Source: Geobacteraceae bacterium GWC2_55_20
GTDB taxonomy: Bacteria > Desulfobacterota > Desulfuromonadia > Geobacterales > Pseudopelobacteraceae
Reading direction: 5' to 3'
DNA: 53,663 nucleotides
Assembly (NCBI GenBank): GCA_001802125.1
Contig: MGZK01000084.1
Span: 11,808 to 65,470 of the forward strand
Shown: piece after piece, positions 6,497-16,900 of the stretch
How positions within the stretch are numbered: the first letter of the stretch is position 1
Layout of the letters: every line of letters begins with the position of its first letter
The notes under the pieces: generated by a model
What the model was told of the DNA's origin: nothing
What the model saw: the letters and a program-made list of their open reading frames with translations, nothing else
Database searches by the model: none
Program-made: the position numbers and the translations under genes

Positions 6497-7681
6497 TTAT
6501 GACGAGAAGTTCCTGTCGGTTGCCACCAGCAGGCCGCCGAGCGCCACCACGGAACCGGCCAGCAGCAACGGCAGCGTGAAGCCACCCTGTTGATCGGCCA
6601 ACAAACCGGCCAAGGGCGGACCAACCACCTGCCCCGCCCCGAAGCAGACCGTCAGTATGGCAGCTGCACGACGTCCTTCAGAACCGGCGCGCCTGCCGCC
6701 CTCGCCCATAGCCAGCGCCACGATACCGAGGAAAGTGCCGCCGAAGATGACTGCGGCCAGACCGGCGCTGAAGGCCTGTACCGCAACGCTGCTGAGCAGA
6801 ATGCCGCAGGCCTGGAGCAGGTAGGCGCTGGTCAGGGTCGCCCGCAGGCCGATCCTGCATGCAATCCGCTGCCAGATGACGGTTGATGGTGCCGCCGCCA
6901 GACCTACAACGACCCAGCTCCAGGAGGCAAACCGTTCCAGTCCCGGGGTGTGGGCTATCATGGTCACCAGAAAGGTGGCGCTGACGATATAACCAACCCC
7001 CTCCAGGAAATAGGCGATTGCCAGACGGCAGATACCAACCAGACGTCCTTTGCCAGTGGAAACTGCATCCGGTACCGCCACCGCGCTCCGACGCTTGCCG
7101 GCCACCAGGACACCGGCCACGGCAAGCACAATCGACAGCGCCCCCATCCCCAGCCAGGCCGCGCTCCATCCGCCGACGCGATCGAGCAGCGGAACAACCG
7201 CGCCGCTCAGTGCGATCCCCAGGCCGATACCACCGTAGAGCGCGCTGCTCCAACTGTTGTGGCGGCTGCGCTGCAGAATTTCGGTCACCTCGATCGCGAT
7301 CACCACGAAAAGTATCGCGCTGGAGACCCCCGCCATCAGCCGCAGCACGCCCCATCCTGCTGGTGACTGCGTGGCACCCATCAGCAGTGTGGTGACAATG
7401 CTGGCGACCAGTGCGCTTACGTTGACACACCTGCTGCGCAGCACGCGGGGCCAGACAGCGCAGAGCAGCGCACCGGCCAGATATCCGGCATAGTTTAGTG
7501 AAGCCACCCACCCGGCCATGCCGTGGCTGATCCCCAGATCGCGCTGCATCAGCGGCAGAATCGGGGTAAAGGCAAAACGCCCGATCCCCATCGCCACCAT
7601 CATGCCCAGCATTCCTCCGGCAAGCACCCGCAGTGCCGGTCGTTGCAGCGTTTCAATTGTTTTCGGCGAGGTACTGTTCAT
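6497..7681 (-). CDS. YbfB/YjiJ family MFS transporter
   Basis: 394 aa, about 12 hydrophobic segments. The N-terminus contains MGIGRFAFTPILPLMQ, the hallmark of the YbfB/YjiJ branch of the major facilitator superfamily. A second six-helix half starts after the basic loop near residue 200 (GKRRSAVAVPDAVSTGKGRL). It is an inner-membrane exporter or uptake permease of unknown substrate. It lies between the nucleoside deaminase and the 4-OT gene, all leftward, so it may carry a compound handled by those enzymes. The ribosome binding site is weak. Confidence 0.85.
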   Translation of the reverse strand: MNSTSPKTIETLQRPALRVLAGGMLGMMVAMGIGRFAFTPILPLMQRDLGISHGMAGWVASLNYAGYLAGALLCAVWPRVLRSRCVNVSALVASIVTTLLMGATQSPAGWGVLRLMAGVSSAILFVVIAIEVTEILQRSRHNSWSSALYGGIGLGIALSGAVVPLLDRVGGWSAAWLGMGALSIVLAVAGVLVAGKRRSAVAVPDAVSTGKGRLVGICRLAIAYFLEGVGYIVSATFLVTMIAHTPGLERFASWSWVVVGLAAAPSTVIWQRIACRIGLRATLTSAYLLQACGILLSSVAVQAFSAGLAAVIFGGTFLGIVALAMGEGGRRAGSEGRRAAAILTVCFGAGQVVGPPLAGLLADQQGGFTLPLLLAGSVVALGGLLVATDRNFSS

Positions 7682-7798
7682 AGATTCATGCCGGTTTAGA
7701 TCCAGATATGTTCGGTTTGAGGGGGCAGACAGGGTCTGTTTGACAGAGTTGATTTAAAACACGATGCAGCAGGCTTGGACTCCACATGGCCCAACGGA

Positions 7799-8383
7799 TC
7801 AGTGTCCGTGGTTCCCGGGGTTGTACAGCACTCCGCCATCTTCCGCATATTCCCGCAGCACCGCCACCGCCGCGGCTCTCAGCACATCACGCTCGACACT
7901 GATGCCGCGACGGTTCAGGGCCAGCACCCAGTCGTCAGGTTTGGAACCTTCGTCAAAACCGATTTCGCGGGCATCTTCGCCACGCGCGCCGCAGACCAGG
8001 CCGCTCACCCCGGACCAGGGTATCGCTCCGAAACACATGGCGCACGGTTCGGTCGAGGCGTAGATTTCGTACTTCAGCCTACCTGCGTCTCCGATATCAT
8101 AGCGTCCCAGCGCCTTCTGGGCGGCCGCCAGCGCGACCATCTCCGCATGCAGGATGGAACAGCCAGCACTTTCGACCAGGTTGATGCCGGGCGCCACCAG
8201 CCTTCCGTCCACGTCAAAGACCGCCGCACCGAACGGACCGCCGCTGCGGTTGCGCACGTTCAGCCGGGAAAGCTCGATCACGAACCCCATGCGTTCAGCG
8301 GTCGTTGAAAAAATCCGCGGTGAATCGGCCAGGAAACTTTCCAGCCAATCCGGTAAATCTATCGTTATTCCCGGCTTGGTCAT
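7799..8383 (-). CDS. Nucleoside deaminase (CDA/guanine-deaminase-like)
   Basis: 194 aa. Zinc-dependent deaminase motifs are intact: His79-Ala-Glu81 (catalytic base Glu) and Pro113-Cys-x-x-Cys117 as zinc ligands with His79. The GGPFGAAVFDVDGRL stretch (48-62) is typical of the guanine/nucleoside deaminase group. The ATG at 8383 is chosen because GGAG lies 8 bases upstream and because it forms an ATGA overlap with the stop of the YdcF-like gene, meaning coupled translation. A role in purine or nucleoside salvage is likely; the exact base is not certain. Confidence 0.85.
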   Translation of the reverse strand: MTKPGITIDLPDWLESFLADSPRIFSTTAERMGFVIELSRLNVRNRSGGPFGAAVFDVDGRLVAPGINLVESAGCSILHAEMVALAAAQKALGRYDIGDAGRLKYEIYASTEPCAMCFGAIPWSGVSGLVCGARGEDAREIGFDEGSKPDDWVLALNRRGISVERDVLRAAAVAVLREYAEDGGVLYNPGNHGH

Positions 8384-9015
8384 TGCAGCTCTCCACCGGA
8401 GATGACCGGCAGTACGCCGTCCCGAAGTTCCTCCGGCGCCAGCATGAAAAACAGCCTGAACATGCAGTATTTGTAGAATTCGTGGAAGAGCAGATCGAAG
8501 CTGCCGCCGTGGCTCCACCATGATTCCTTCAGGTTTTTAGTATCAACCGGGTACGGGTATATTTCGATGTTTTTCGGCAGCGAGTTGCGGAAGAGGATCG
8601 AAGATCGCTTCAAGTGATAGCGGGAGGTGATCAGGATTATGGAGCGGATCTTGTTCTGCATGATGACTTCACGCCCCAGCACCGCGTTTTCGAGTGTATT
8701 GCGTGATGCCTTCTCCAGTATGACCCGCTCGGACGAAGGATCTCCGGGGCGGGGACGGTACAGGTCGCTTTTGCGGACGGAGGGATCGACCCCGATAAAA
8801 TACAGGTACCGGGCGCGCGACTCCCGGAACAGGCGAATCCCCTCCTCCACCCTGCCCTTGCCGCCGGCCAGCACCACAATCGCATCGGCTTTGCGGCTGT
8901 GCTGGCGGTAGGAGAAAGTCTTGTAGGTAAAATCAATAAAAAGGGCCGTTACCGCGAACAGCCCTATCACAACCAATGTTATGAATGCCTTGATAATATT
9001 CATGCCATAACCCAT
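8380..9015 (-). CDS. YdcF/DUF218 family membrane-anchored protein
   Basis: 211 aa. One N-terminal membrane segment (residues 8-30) is followed by a DUF218 domain: DAIVVLAGGKGRVEEGI (about 44-60), ARYLYFIG, the SRNTLENA block and ITSRYHLKRS. This is the layout of the SanA/ElyC/YdcF proteins linked to envelope processes, whose enzymatic role is unsettled. AAGGA precedes the ATG at 9015; an alternative ATG at 9003 exists. The gene is divergent from rpmB, and its stop overlaps the deaminase start by 4 bp. Confidence 0.85.
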   Translation of the reverse strand: MGYGMNIIKAFITLVVIGLFAVTALFIDFTYKTFSYRQHSRKADAIVVLAGGKGRVEEGIRLFRESRARYLYFIGVDPSVRKSDLYRPRPGDPSSERVILEKASRNTLENAVLGREVIMQNKIRSIILITSRYHLKRSSILFRNSLPKNIEIYPYPVDTKNLKESWWSHGGSFDLLFHEFYKYCMFRLFFMLAPEELRDGVLPVISGGELQ

Positions 9016-9022
9016 ATTTTCC

Positions 9023-9051
9023 TTGCAAGCACAGCGTCACTCTGCTATAAG
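9023..9051 (+). promoter_or_regulatory. Sigma-70-type promoter of rpmB
   Basis: TTGCAA (9023-9028), 17-bp spacer, TATAAG (9046-9051), 32 bp before the rpmB start. A GGAGG ribosome binding site follows. Confidence 0.65.
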
Positions 9052-9083
9052 ATTTTTTTCAGCAATCAACGGAGGACAAAAAT

Positions 9084-9275
9084 ATGTCAAGAAAATGTGA
9101 AATCTGCGGAAAAGGCCCAAGCTTCGGTAACAATGTCAGCCACGCCAACAACAAAACCCGTACCGTATGGCGTCCGAATCTCCAGAAGATCAGAGCCGTA
9201 AAAAACGGTAGCATCTCCACCGTCAAGGTTTGCACCCGCTGCATCCGTTCCGGTTTTGTTACCAAAGTAATCTGA
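9084..9275 (+). CDS. rpmB: 50S ribosomal protein L28
   Basis: 63 aa, full length for L28. [12 protein letters not shown] opens the protein and the [11 protein letters not shown] block closes it; the two CxxC pairs make this the zinc-binding form. [19 protein letters not shown] is the conserved rRNA-binding core. GGAGG lies 8 bases before the ATG. It is monocistronic, with a good promoter upstream and a terminator downstream. Confidence 0.97.
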   Translation: MSRKCEICGKGPSFGNNVSHANNKTRTVWRPNLQKIRAVKNGSISTVKVCTRCIRSGFVTKVI

Positions 9276-9301
9276 CATTACGTTTCCATGTCCCATAAAT
9301 C

Positions 9302-9333
9302 AGCCGCCCTCCTGCAAGGAGCGCGGCTTTTTT
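9302..9333 (+). terminator. Rho-independent terminator after rpmB
   Basis: AGCCGC (9302-9307) pairs with GCGGCT (9323-9328); an inner CTCC/GGAG stem closes a TGCAA loop. Six T follow (9328-9333). It sits between the convergent rpmB and ridA. Confidence 0.85.
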
Positions 9334-9354
9334 GCGTTATTGACCGGCCGGATT

Positions 9355-9735
9355 CTACAGGCCGGCGATGACTTCGATCTCCACCCGCACCCCGCGCGGA
9401 AGCGACTTGACGGCAACGGTCGAGCGGGCCGGCCGATGGTTTTCAAAATAGCTGGCGTAGACCCCGTTCATGGCAGCAAAGTCGTCCATATCCACCAGAA
9501 AGACGGTGGTTTTGATCACATCCGCGAATCCGGCGCCGGCAGCTTTCAGAACCGCGGCGATATTGGCCATCACCCGTCCGGTCTGGGCGCTGATATCGCC
9601 CGCCACCACCTCGCCGGTGAGCGGGTCCAGCGGGATCTGTCCGGAGCAGAACAGCATGTTCCCGAACCGGACCGCCTGGGAATAGGGGCCGATGGCGGCC
9701 GGGGCATTTTCCGTAGCTATTGGCTGTAGTTTCAT
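9355..9735 (-). CDS. ridA: RidA family reactive-intermediate deaminase
   Basis: 126 aa, the normal RidA/YjgF length. Signature segments are APAAIGPYSQAV, FCSGQIPLDP and the C-terminal RSTVAVKSLPRGVRVEIE, which includes the arginine needed to bind the carboxylate of 2-aminoacrylate. It hydrolyses reactive enamines to ketoacids in the cytosol. The ATG at 9735 overlaps the TGA of the rel gene (ATGA), so the two are translationally coupled; gmk-rpoZ-rel-ridA is a familiar order in this bacterial group. Confidence 0.95.
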   Translation of the reverse strand: MKLQPIATENAPAAIGPYSQAVRFGNMLFCSGQIPLDPLTGEVVAGDISAQTGRVMANIAAVLKAAGAGFADVIKTTVFLVDMDDFAAMNGVYASYFENHRPARSTVAVKSLPRGVRVEIEVIAGL

Positions 9736-11888
9736 TGTTTCAACCTCTCCACCTTGATAACTCCCTTGACCTTCATAACCGCGTTCATCACCTTCTGCAG
9801 GTGCGCCAGATCGGTTACGTTGACCTCGAAAGTGTTTTCTCCGCGCTGGTCCACGGTACTCTGGATGTGGGCGCTGGCAATATTGGCCTCGCAGTTGGTG
9901 ATCGCCAGCGAGATGTTGGCCAGGATGCCCTTGATGTCGTGGCAGATGACCCTGATCTTGACCGGCAGCACCGAAGCCTTGGCCTTGGCTTTGTTCCAGG
10001 CCACGTCGATGCGCCGTTCCGGATCGTTTTCCATCGCGAACTGGCAATCGGCTGTATGTATCGTCACCCCCTTGCCGCGGGTGATGAAGCCGACAATATC
10101 GTCGCCCGGAACCGGATTACAGCACTTGCCGAAACGCACCAGCACATCGTCAACGCCGCTGATCTCGACCGCGCTGGAGGATTTGCCCTTGAGCTTGTTG
10201 ATCATCGACTCAAGCCGGGACTCCTTGCGGTCCGAACGTTCCTGGAGCTTGGCATCGGGCAGCAGCTTACCGACGATCTGACCGATGGAGATCTTGCCGT
10301 AGCCGACCGCCGCCAGCAGGTCGTCATCGGCCGCATAACCGAATTCTCCGGCGATCTTCTTGAACTCGCCGCTTTTCTGGACTTTCTGCAGGTTGACCGA
10401 GTATTTGCGGAGATCCTTTTCACAGATCTCGCGGCCGAGCACGATGCTGCGCTTGCGCTCCTCGATCTTGATCCAGGCCCTGATCTTGTTACGGGCCCGT
10501 GAGCTCTTGACGATCTTGAGCCAGTCCTTGCTGGGGGTGTGATGGGGCGAGGTGATCACCTCGACGATATCGCCGTTCTTCAGCTCGTACTTGAGCGGCA
10601 CCAGCTTGCCGTTGACCTTGGCTCCCACGCAGCGATGCCCGATATCGGTATGGACGCTGTAGGCGAAATCAATCGGGGTCGCCCCCTTGGGATAGCCCTT
10701 CACATCGCCCTTGGGAGTGAATACATAGACCTCTTCGTTGAACAGCTCGACCTTGACCGAGTCCATGAACTCCCTGGAGTCCTGCAGGTCCTGCTGCCAC
10801 TCCAGAAGCTGCCGCAGCCAGGCGAAGCGCTTGACCTCTTTTTCGTCGTAGCCCTTGCCTTCCTTGTACTTCCAGTGCGCGGCGATGCCGGCGTCGGCGA
10901 CGCTGTGCATCTCGTGGGTGCGTATCTGGACCTCCATCCGGTCGCCATGCGGCCCGATCACCGTCGTATGCAGGGACTGGTACATATTCCCCTTGGGCAT
11001 GGCGATGTAGTCCTTGAAGCGCCCCGGAATCGGCTTCCAGGCCGAGTGGATCACCCCCAGCACCTCGTAGCACTCGCGCAGGTCCTCAACCAGGATCCGC
11101 ACCGCAATCAGGTCGTAGATCTCCTCGAACTCCACATTGCGCTTTTCCATCTTGCGGTAGATCGAATAGAGGTGCTTGCTGCGGCCGGAAATTTCGCCCT
11201 TGATGCCGTAAAAAGCCAGTTTTTCCGTGATGATGGCCTTGGCTTCTTCAACAAAAGCTTCACGTTCCTGCTTCTTCAGCGAAATTTTCCGCACCAGATC
11301 GAAATAGATCTCCGGTTGCAGATAGCGGAAAGAGAGGTCTTCCAGCTCGACCTTGACCCAGGAGATACCCAGTCGGTTGGCGATGGGAGCGTAGATATCC
11401 ATCGTTTCCTTGGCGATGCTGCGCTGTTTCGGCTCCGGCTGGAATTCCATCGTACGCATGTTGTGCAGCCGGTCGGCCAGCTTGACCAGGATCACGCGGA
11501 TATCGATCGCCATCGCCAGCAGCATCTTGCGGAAATTCTCGGCCTGGCTCTCTTCCTTAGTCTTGAAGTTGATCTTGCTGATCTTGGTGACACCGTCCAC
11601 CAGCGCCGTCACCTCGTCGCCGAACATGGCGGCCAACTCTTCCGATGTGGCCAGGGTGTCTTCGATCGTGTCGTGCAGGAATCCGGTGACGATGCTGGGA
11701 ACGTCCAGCTTCAGGTCGGCCAGCAGTCCGGCCACCTCCATCGGGTGGATGATGTACGGCTCCCCGGACAGACGGGTCTGACCCTGGTGCACCTTGGCGC
11801 AGTAAACATAGGCCTTGCGGATCAGATTGAAGTCTGCCGTAGGGTTATATGCCGCCACTTTGTCAAGAATGTCATTAAGCCTGATCAT
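9732..11888 (-). CDS. rel: Bifunctional (p)ppGpp synthetase/hydrolase
   Basis: 718 aa, full-length RelA/SpoT homologue. The N-terminal HD hydrolase domain has His near 49 (IIHPMEVAG) and HDTIEDT near 72, so the hydrolase should be active. The synthetase domain has YDLIAVRILV and RFKDYIAMPKGNMYQSLHT (about 295-315). RFKD is the charge pattern of bifunctional enzymes rather than synthetase-only RelA. A TGS domain (about 385-445) and a C-terminal ACT domain (about 645-718) follow. It makes and degrades the stringent-response alarmone. It lies downstream of rpoZ with a terminator-like hairpin between them, and overlaps ridA. Confidence 0.95.
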   Translation of the reverse strand: MIRLNDILDKVAAYNPTADFNLIRKAYVYCAKVHQGQTRLSGEPYIIHPMEVAGLLADLKLDVPSIVTGFLHDTIEDTLATSEELAAMFGDEVTALVDGVTKISKINFKTKEESQAENFRKMLLAMAIDIRVILVKLADRLHNMRTMEFQPEPKQRSIAKETMDIYAPIANRLGISWVKVELEDLSFRYLQPEIYFDLVRKISLKKQEREAFVEEAKAIITEKLAFYGIKGEISGRSKHLYSIYRKMEKRNVEFEEIYDLIAVRILVEDLRECYEVLGVIHSAWKPIPGRFKDYIAMPKGNMYQSLHTTVIGPHGDRMEVQIRTHEMHSVADAGIAAHWKYKEGKGYDEKEVKRFAWLRQLLEWQQDLQDSREFMDSVKVELFNEEVYVFTPKGDVKGYPKGATPIDFAYSVHTDIGHRCVGAKVNGKLVPLKYELKNGDIVEVITSPHHTPSKDWLKIVKSSRARNKIRAWIKIEERKRSIVLGREICEKDLRKYSVNLQKVQKSGEFKKIAGEFGYAADDDLLAAVGYGKISIGQIVGKLLPDAKLQERSDRKESRLESMINKLKGKSSSAVEISGVDDVLVRFGKCCNPVPGDDIVGFITRGKGVTIHTADCQFAMENDPERRIDVAWNKAKAKASVLPVKIRVICHDIKGILANISLAITNCEANIASAHIQSTVDQRGENTFEVNVTDLAHLQKVMNAVMKVKGVIKVERLKQ

Positions 11889-11939
11889 AAGCTGTTATCG
11901 CCCAAATGGATTAGTGAAGCGGGATTTCGGAATCAGGAT

Positions 11940-11978
11940 AAAAAAAGGGTGAAATCGGAGTATATTCCGGCTTCACCC
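11940..11978 (-). terminator. Intrinsic terminator between rpoZ and rel
   Basis: In the leftward direction GGGTGAA (11978-11972) pairs with TTCACCC (11953-11947), followed by seven T (11946-11940). The 18-nt centre can extend the stem weakly. It would end or attenuate rpoZ transcripts before rel. Confidence 0.75.
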
Positions 11979-11995
11979 TGGGTGACTGGTAATGA

Positions 11996-12199
11996 TTAAC
12001 GATGCTTTCTGGTGACCTCGAAGCTGATCTTGCCAGCGGCGATCTCGCGCAAAGCGGTAACCACGTGGCGGTTGTTCTTGGGATCGATCAGCGGGTTGGC
12101 GCCCTTGTACAGCTGTTTAACCCGTTTTGATGCCAGCATTACCAGCTGGAATCTGTTTTCAACTTTTTCAAGACAATCTTCAACGGTAACCCGTGCCAT
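11996..12199 (-). CDS. rpoZ: RNA polymerase omega subunit
   Basis: 67 aa. [20 protein letters not shown] and ASKRVKQL are the conserved omega N-terminal segments that clamp the beta-prime C-terminus. An in-frame TTG two codons upstream is less likely: the ATG at 12199 has AGGAG seven bases before it. It lies 53 bp downstream of gmk, a common pairing. Confidence 0.96.
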   Translation of the reverse strand: MARVTVEDCLEKVENRFQLVMLASKRVKQLYKGANPLIDPKNNRHVVTALREIAAGKISFEVTRKHR

Positions 12200-12252
12200 A
12201 TTCAAACTCCTCTTGCTACGTAAAATGGATAGCCTATGTACCCTGTTTTTGA

Positions 12253-12861
12253 TTAAATATCAAACAATTTCCCTACCTGCTCCATCATCCGGAACGTTTT
12301 GCGGCAATGGGCAATCACGATTGCCGACAGTTCGCTGCAGGCAACTTCAAAATTATCGTTGATGATGATGTAGTCGTACCAGCGCGATTCCTTGATCTCA
12401 TCGGCCGCCCTGAGGATGCGCCGCTCGATCACATCCTGCGCGTCCGACGAACGGCTCTCCAGCCGCCGCCGCAACTCCTCCATGCTCGGGGGCAGGATAA
12501 AGACATAGATGCCGCCATCAAACTGTTCCTTCAGCTTGAGCGCCCCCTGGCAATCGATATCCAGCACCAGGTTGACGCCGTTCTTACGCGCCTCTTCCAG
12601 CGTTTTCAGGGCGGTGCCGTACATGTTGCCATGCACCAGGGCCCATTCGGCAAAGGCGTCCTCATCGACCATCCGCTCAAACTCTTCCTGGGACACGAAA
12701 TGGTAGGCCTCGCCATCCACCTCCCCCGGACGCGGTTTGCGGGTGGTATAGCTGATGGACTCCCTGATGTCGGGAAATGTTTTGAACAGCTCGCGGCAGA
12801 GAGATGTCTTACCGGCTCCGGAAGGAGCAGACAGTATCAGAATCAAACCTTCACGTTTCAT
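12253..12861 (-). CDS. gmk: Guanylate kinase
   Basis: 202 aa, standard length. The P-loop [10 protein letters not shown] (11-20), the GMP-binding [14 protein letters not shown] and the [12 protein letters not shown] segment, and the lid with [14 protein letters not shown] are all present. It phosphorylates GMP to GDP in the cytosol. It is placed between yicC and rpoZ on the same strand. Confidence 0.97.
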   Translation of the reverse strand: MKREGLILILSAPSGAGKTSLCRELFKTFPDIRESISYTTRKPRPGEVDGEAYHFVSQEEFERMVDEDAFAEWALVHGNMYGTALKTLEEARKNGVNLVLDIDCQGALKLKEQFDGGIYVFILPPSMEELRRRLESRSSDAQDVIERRILRAADEIKESRWYDYIIINDNFEVACSELSAIVIAHCRKTFRMMEQVGKLFDI

Positions 12862-12932
12862 ATCGCGGCCTCACAAAATATTGATGATCGGGCAACCATC
12901 TGTAGCATATATGGGAACCGGTGACTACCAAA

Positions 12933-13814
12933 TTACTCCACGTTCTGCACCTGCTCCCGCATCTTCTCCATCTCGGCCTTGATCCTGATCACCAGCGTCG
13001 CCAGTTCGGCGTCATTGGATTTGGAGCCGATCGTGTTCACCTCGCGGTTCATCTCCTGCATCAGGAAATCCAGTTTGCGCCCGACCGGCTCCGCCAGTTT
13101 CAGCGTCTCGTCAAACTGGTTGAAGTGGCTGGCAAGCCGGACCAGTTCCTCGGTGATATCGCTGCGATCGGCCATCAGCGCGACCTCCTGCGCCAGACGG
13201 GCCTCATCGATCTCGTTTCCTTCCAGCAGCTGTTCAAGCCTGAGTTTGAGTTTTTGACGGTATTCCGCCACCACCTGGGGCGTACGCCCGCTTATCTGGC
13301 CGGTCCATTCCGCCACCTGCCCGCGCCTGGCCAGCAGATCGCACTCCAGCGCTTCGCCTTCCCGGGTGCGCATGGCATCTATGGCAGCCACGGCCGCTTG
13401 CACCGCCGCAAACAGCAACGGCTGAAGCTCGGTTTCATCGATTGCCGAGACGGGAGAATCCCTGATCACCCCTTTCTGGGACAGGATCAGTGACAGCGGC
13501 AGATCCGCAGTCAGCTGCAGCTCCTCGGCCAGACGGGAAAAAGCCTGGTGGTATCCGCGCGCGACGGCCGGGTCAAGCTGCGGGATCGCGCCGACAGCGG
13601 CAGTTTCCTCCCACTGGACATACACATCGATCTTGCCACGTTTGAGCTGCGCTGAAACCAGCCGTTTCACGTCATTCTCCAGGGCCATGAAACTGCGTGG
13701 CATACGCACCGACACTTCCCCGTAGCGGTGGTTCACCGAGCGGATCTCCACCGTGAAATTGCCCTGTAATGCCGAAGCCTCGCCCTTGCCGTAACCTGTC
13801 ATACTTTTAAGCAT
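12933..13814 (-). CDS. yicC: YicC/YloC family endoribonuclease
   Basis: 293 aa. It opens MLKSMTGYGKGEA, the family signature, contains the N-terminal YicC domain with SVNHRYGEVSVRMPR, and ends with the DUF1732 block (FLMQEMNREVNTIGSKS). Relatives cleave RNA in stress and sporulation contexts. It sits 71 bp upstream of gmk, a conserved pairing, and is divergent from recC with 102 bp between them. Confidence 0.95.
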   Translation of the reverse strand: MLKSMTGYGKGEASALQGNFTVEIRSVNHRYGEVSVRMPRSFMALENDVKRLVSAQLKRGKIDVYVQWEETAAVGAIPQLDPAVARGYHQAFSRLAEELQLTADLPLSLILSQKGVIRDSPVSAIDETELQPLLFAAVQAAVAAIDAMRTREGEALECDLLARRGQVAEWTGQISGRTPQVVAEYRQKLKLRLEQLLEGNEIDEARLAQEVALMADRSDITEELVRLASHFNQFDETLKLAEPVGRKLDFLMQEMNREVNTIGSKSNDAELATLVIRIKAEMEKMREQVQNVE

Positions 13815-13916
13815 AATTCATATTCCTTCCCTGCAGTGCCATATCCTGGCCGAATCTGCTTCACATACAGTAATTCCTGCTTGTTTGTCCAGCCAATTCC
13901 GGTATAGTTTGCGGCC

Positions 13917-16900
13917 ATGCACACGCTCAGACTCATCACCAGCAGTTCGCAGCGGCTACTGGCCGAAGCGCTGTCCGACACCATGCTGAAATCGCCCGCA
14001 TCCCCGCTGGAGCGTGAATCCATCGTCGTCCTCAGCAACGGCATGGCCCGCTGGCTATCCATGGAGCTGGCAATCCGCCAGGGGGTATCAGCCGGGCTCG
14101 ATTTCCGCTTTCCCAACGACCTGCTTGACGACTGTTTCCGCGCGCTGCTTCCGGATGCGCCCGTATCGTCCCCCTTCGCGCCGGATGCCATGTCCTGGCG
14201 CATTGCCTCACTGCTGCCGGGACTGGCGACCAGGCCCGGCTTCGAACAGATCGCCGCTTACCTGGGGAACGGCTCCGACGACCGACGCCTGCTGCAGATA
14301 TCCCGCAACCTGGCCGACACCTTCGATCAGTACACCATCTTCCGGCCGGAGATGGTCACCGGCTGGGACAAGGGCGAGGGTGACGGCTGGCAGCCGCTGT
14401 TGTGGAGGGCGCTGGGAGAAGAATGCCGCGGCCGGCACCGGGCCGCGCTTTTGAGGGAATTCAGCAAAGCGATCACTTCCGGAAACCGTTCATCCGGGCG
14501 CCTGCCGCGTCGTATAAGCCTGTTCGGCATCTCTTACCTGCCTCCCTTTCACCTGGAGGCGCTGCGACTGCTTTCATCCAGATGCGAAGTGACCTGCTAC
14601 CTGCTGAACCCCTGCGGGCTGTACTGGGGCAACCTGATCTCCGAACGCGACCTGGCCGGACTGGCGTTGCGGGCGGATCTGCCGCCAGAGGCGGTCGAGT
14701 ACTACGAGACCGGCAACCCGCTGCTGTCATCGCTGGGAACGCTGGGACAGGAGTTCTTCGAGACTTTGCTTGAATACGGCTTCGAATGTGAGGAGCTGGA
14801 TGATCCCTCGGCAATAACCGCACGTTCGGCGCAATCGGAACAGCCAACGCTCTTGTCCGCGATCCAGGCCGACATACTGACCCTCAACGATCGCCCTGCC
14901 GGCGGAACTAAAGCGATCGTCCCGGCGGACGACCGATCGCTGCAGATCCACTCCTGCCACGGCCCGCTGCGCGAGATGGAAATACTTTACGACAACCTGC
15001 TGGCAATGTTCGACGAGCTTCCTGAGCTCGAACCGCGCCAGATCGTGGTGATGATTCCTGATATCGAAAGCTATGCCCCCTACATCAGCGCCGTTTTCGG
15101 CAGCCGTTCCGGAGGGCGGCCGCCGCTCCCCTACTCGATCGCCGACCGGAGCGTGCGGCGCGAGAGTCCCTTCGCCGATGCCTTCCTGAGCCTGCTTGAT
15201 TTCTCATCCGGCCGCTTCGGAATCAACGAGGTGCTGAGCATCCTGGAAATACCGTCGGTTGCGACACGCTTTGATATCTCCGTCGATGAGCTCGCGCAGG
15301 TACGCACCTGGCTCCATCAGAGCGGCATCCGCTGGGGATTGGATGCCGAGCACCGTGTTGAACTCGGCTTTCCGGAGTTCGAGGATTACAGCTGGCGCTC
15401 CGGGCTCGACCGGCTGTTCCTGGGATACGCGCTGGCGCCGGATGGAGCCGGCACGTTTCACGGCATCCTGCCCTACCCCGCCATCGAAGGGCGGCAGGCG
15501 ATCCCGCTCGGCAAACTGGCCGAATTCATCGACCGGCTGCGCAGAGTCCATCTCGGCTTTGCGAAACGGCATACCCTGCAGCAATGGGCCGACCTACTCT
15601 CGGACACGGCCGGAGCGATGCTTGAAGCGGATGACCTGGACCCGGGCGGACCGACCTCGGTGGCCAAGGCAATCAACAGCCTGCGCGAGGCCCAGGCCTC
15701 CTTCGGTTTCATGCAACCGCTCGGCCTGGAAGCCGTGCGTGACTGCCTGAAGCAGCGCCTGACCCAGGGTGGATGCGGCTATGGTTTCATGGGTGGCGGC
15801 ATCACCTTCTGCGCGATGCTGCCGATGCGCAGCATACCGATGCGGGTGGTCTGCCTGGCAGGAATGAATGACGGGCAGTTTCCGCGCACATCCCGGCAAC
15901 CGGGATTCAGCCTGATGTCCGGGGCCCGCAGACGAGGTGACCGGTCGCTGCGCGACGAGGACCGTTACCTGTTCCTGGAAGCGCTCATGTCGGCCGGAGA
16001 GCGTCTCTGCATCAGCTACAACGGCCAGAGCGACCGCGACAACAGCATCATCCCGCCGTCGGTACTGGTGGCGGAACTTATGGACTACGTCGAAAACGGC
16101 TTTCTCAGCCGGGATGGAGCCCAGTCGCCGCGGCTCCTGCGAAGACACCGCTTGCAGGGCTTCAGCAGCGCCTACTTTGAGGCCGCTACGGATAGCGGGC
16201 TGTTCAGTTACGACGTCGAAAGCTTTAAAGCCCTTGAAGCACGTCGGCGGCCGGGCCGTGTGCAACGGGTTTTCATCAATGAAACCCTGCCAGCGGAACC
16301 GGCTTTTTCCGGGCGGATCGATGCCGGGCAATTGCGACGTTTCCTGTTGAATCCGGCGGCCGCTTTTCTTGAACAGCGGATGAAGATATTCCCCTTCAAT
16401 CCGGCCGAAGAACCTGACGAGCGGGAACCGTTCGCGGTTGAGGGACTGCCGGGCTATTCACTTTCCCAGGAGCTGGTGTCGCGGGTCCTGCGGGGTGCAG
16501 GCAGGGAAGAGTGTTACCTGGCCGCCCGTTCCAGCGGGATACTGCCGCCGCTGGCAGCCGGAAAGCTGGCCTTCGATGCCGCCTGGAACAGCAGCAGCCG
16601 CTTCGCCGCAACAGTTGAGCCGCTCCTGGGCGAGACACTGGAGCGGCTCACCATAGATCTGACGCTGGACCGTTTCAGGATTACCGGCACACTGGACGGT
16701 ATCAACAGCGGAACGCACCTGCGCTGGCGCTACGCCGGAATCAAGGGCAAGGACCGGCTTTCGATCTGGCTCGATCACCTGCTGTTGAACCTGCTGTCGC
16801 CACCCGGCTTTCCGCGTGAGAGCCTGATGATCGCCAGCGATATCAGCATGAGGCTCTCAGCGGTCGATAATCCGGCCGGGATACTGCTCGACCTGCTGGA

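Noticed and set aside
9355-10047. 230-codon leftward frame containing ridA
   Set aside because: The first 104 codons overlap rel in another frame; the real start is the ATG at 9735, coupled to the rel stop.
10539-11999. 486-codon plus-strand frame opposite rel
   Set aside because: It mirrors the rel gene and has no domain features; rel is unmistakable.
13881-13916. TTGTTT-N16-TATAGT as a recC promoter
   Set aside because: The -10 ends about 12 bases before the ATG, which would leave almost no leader; too weak to list.
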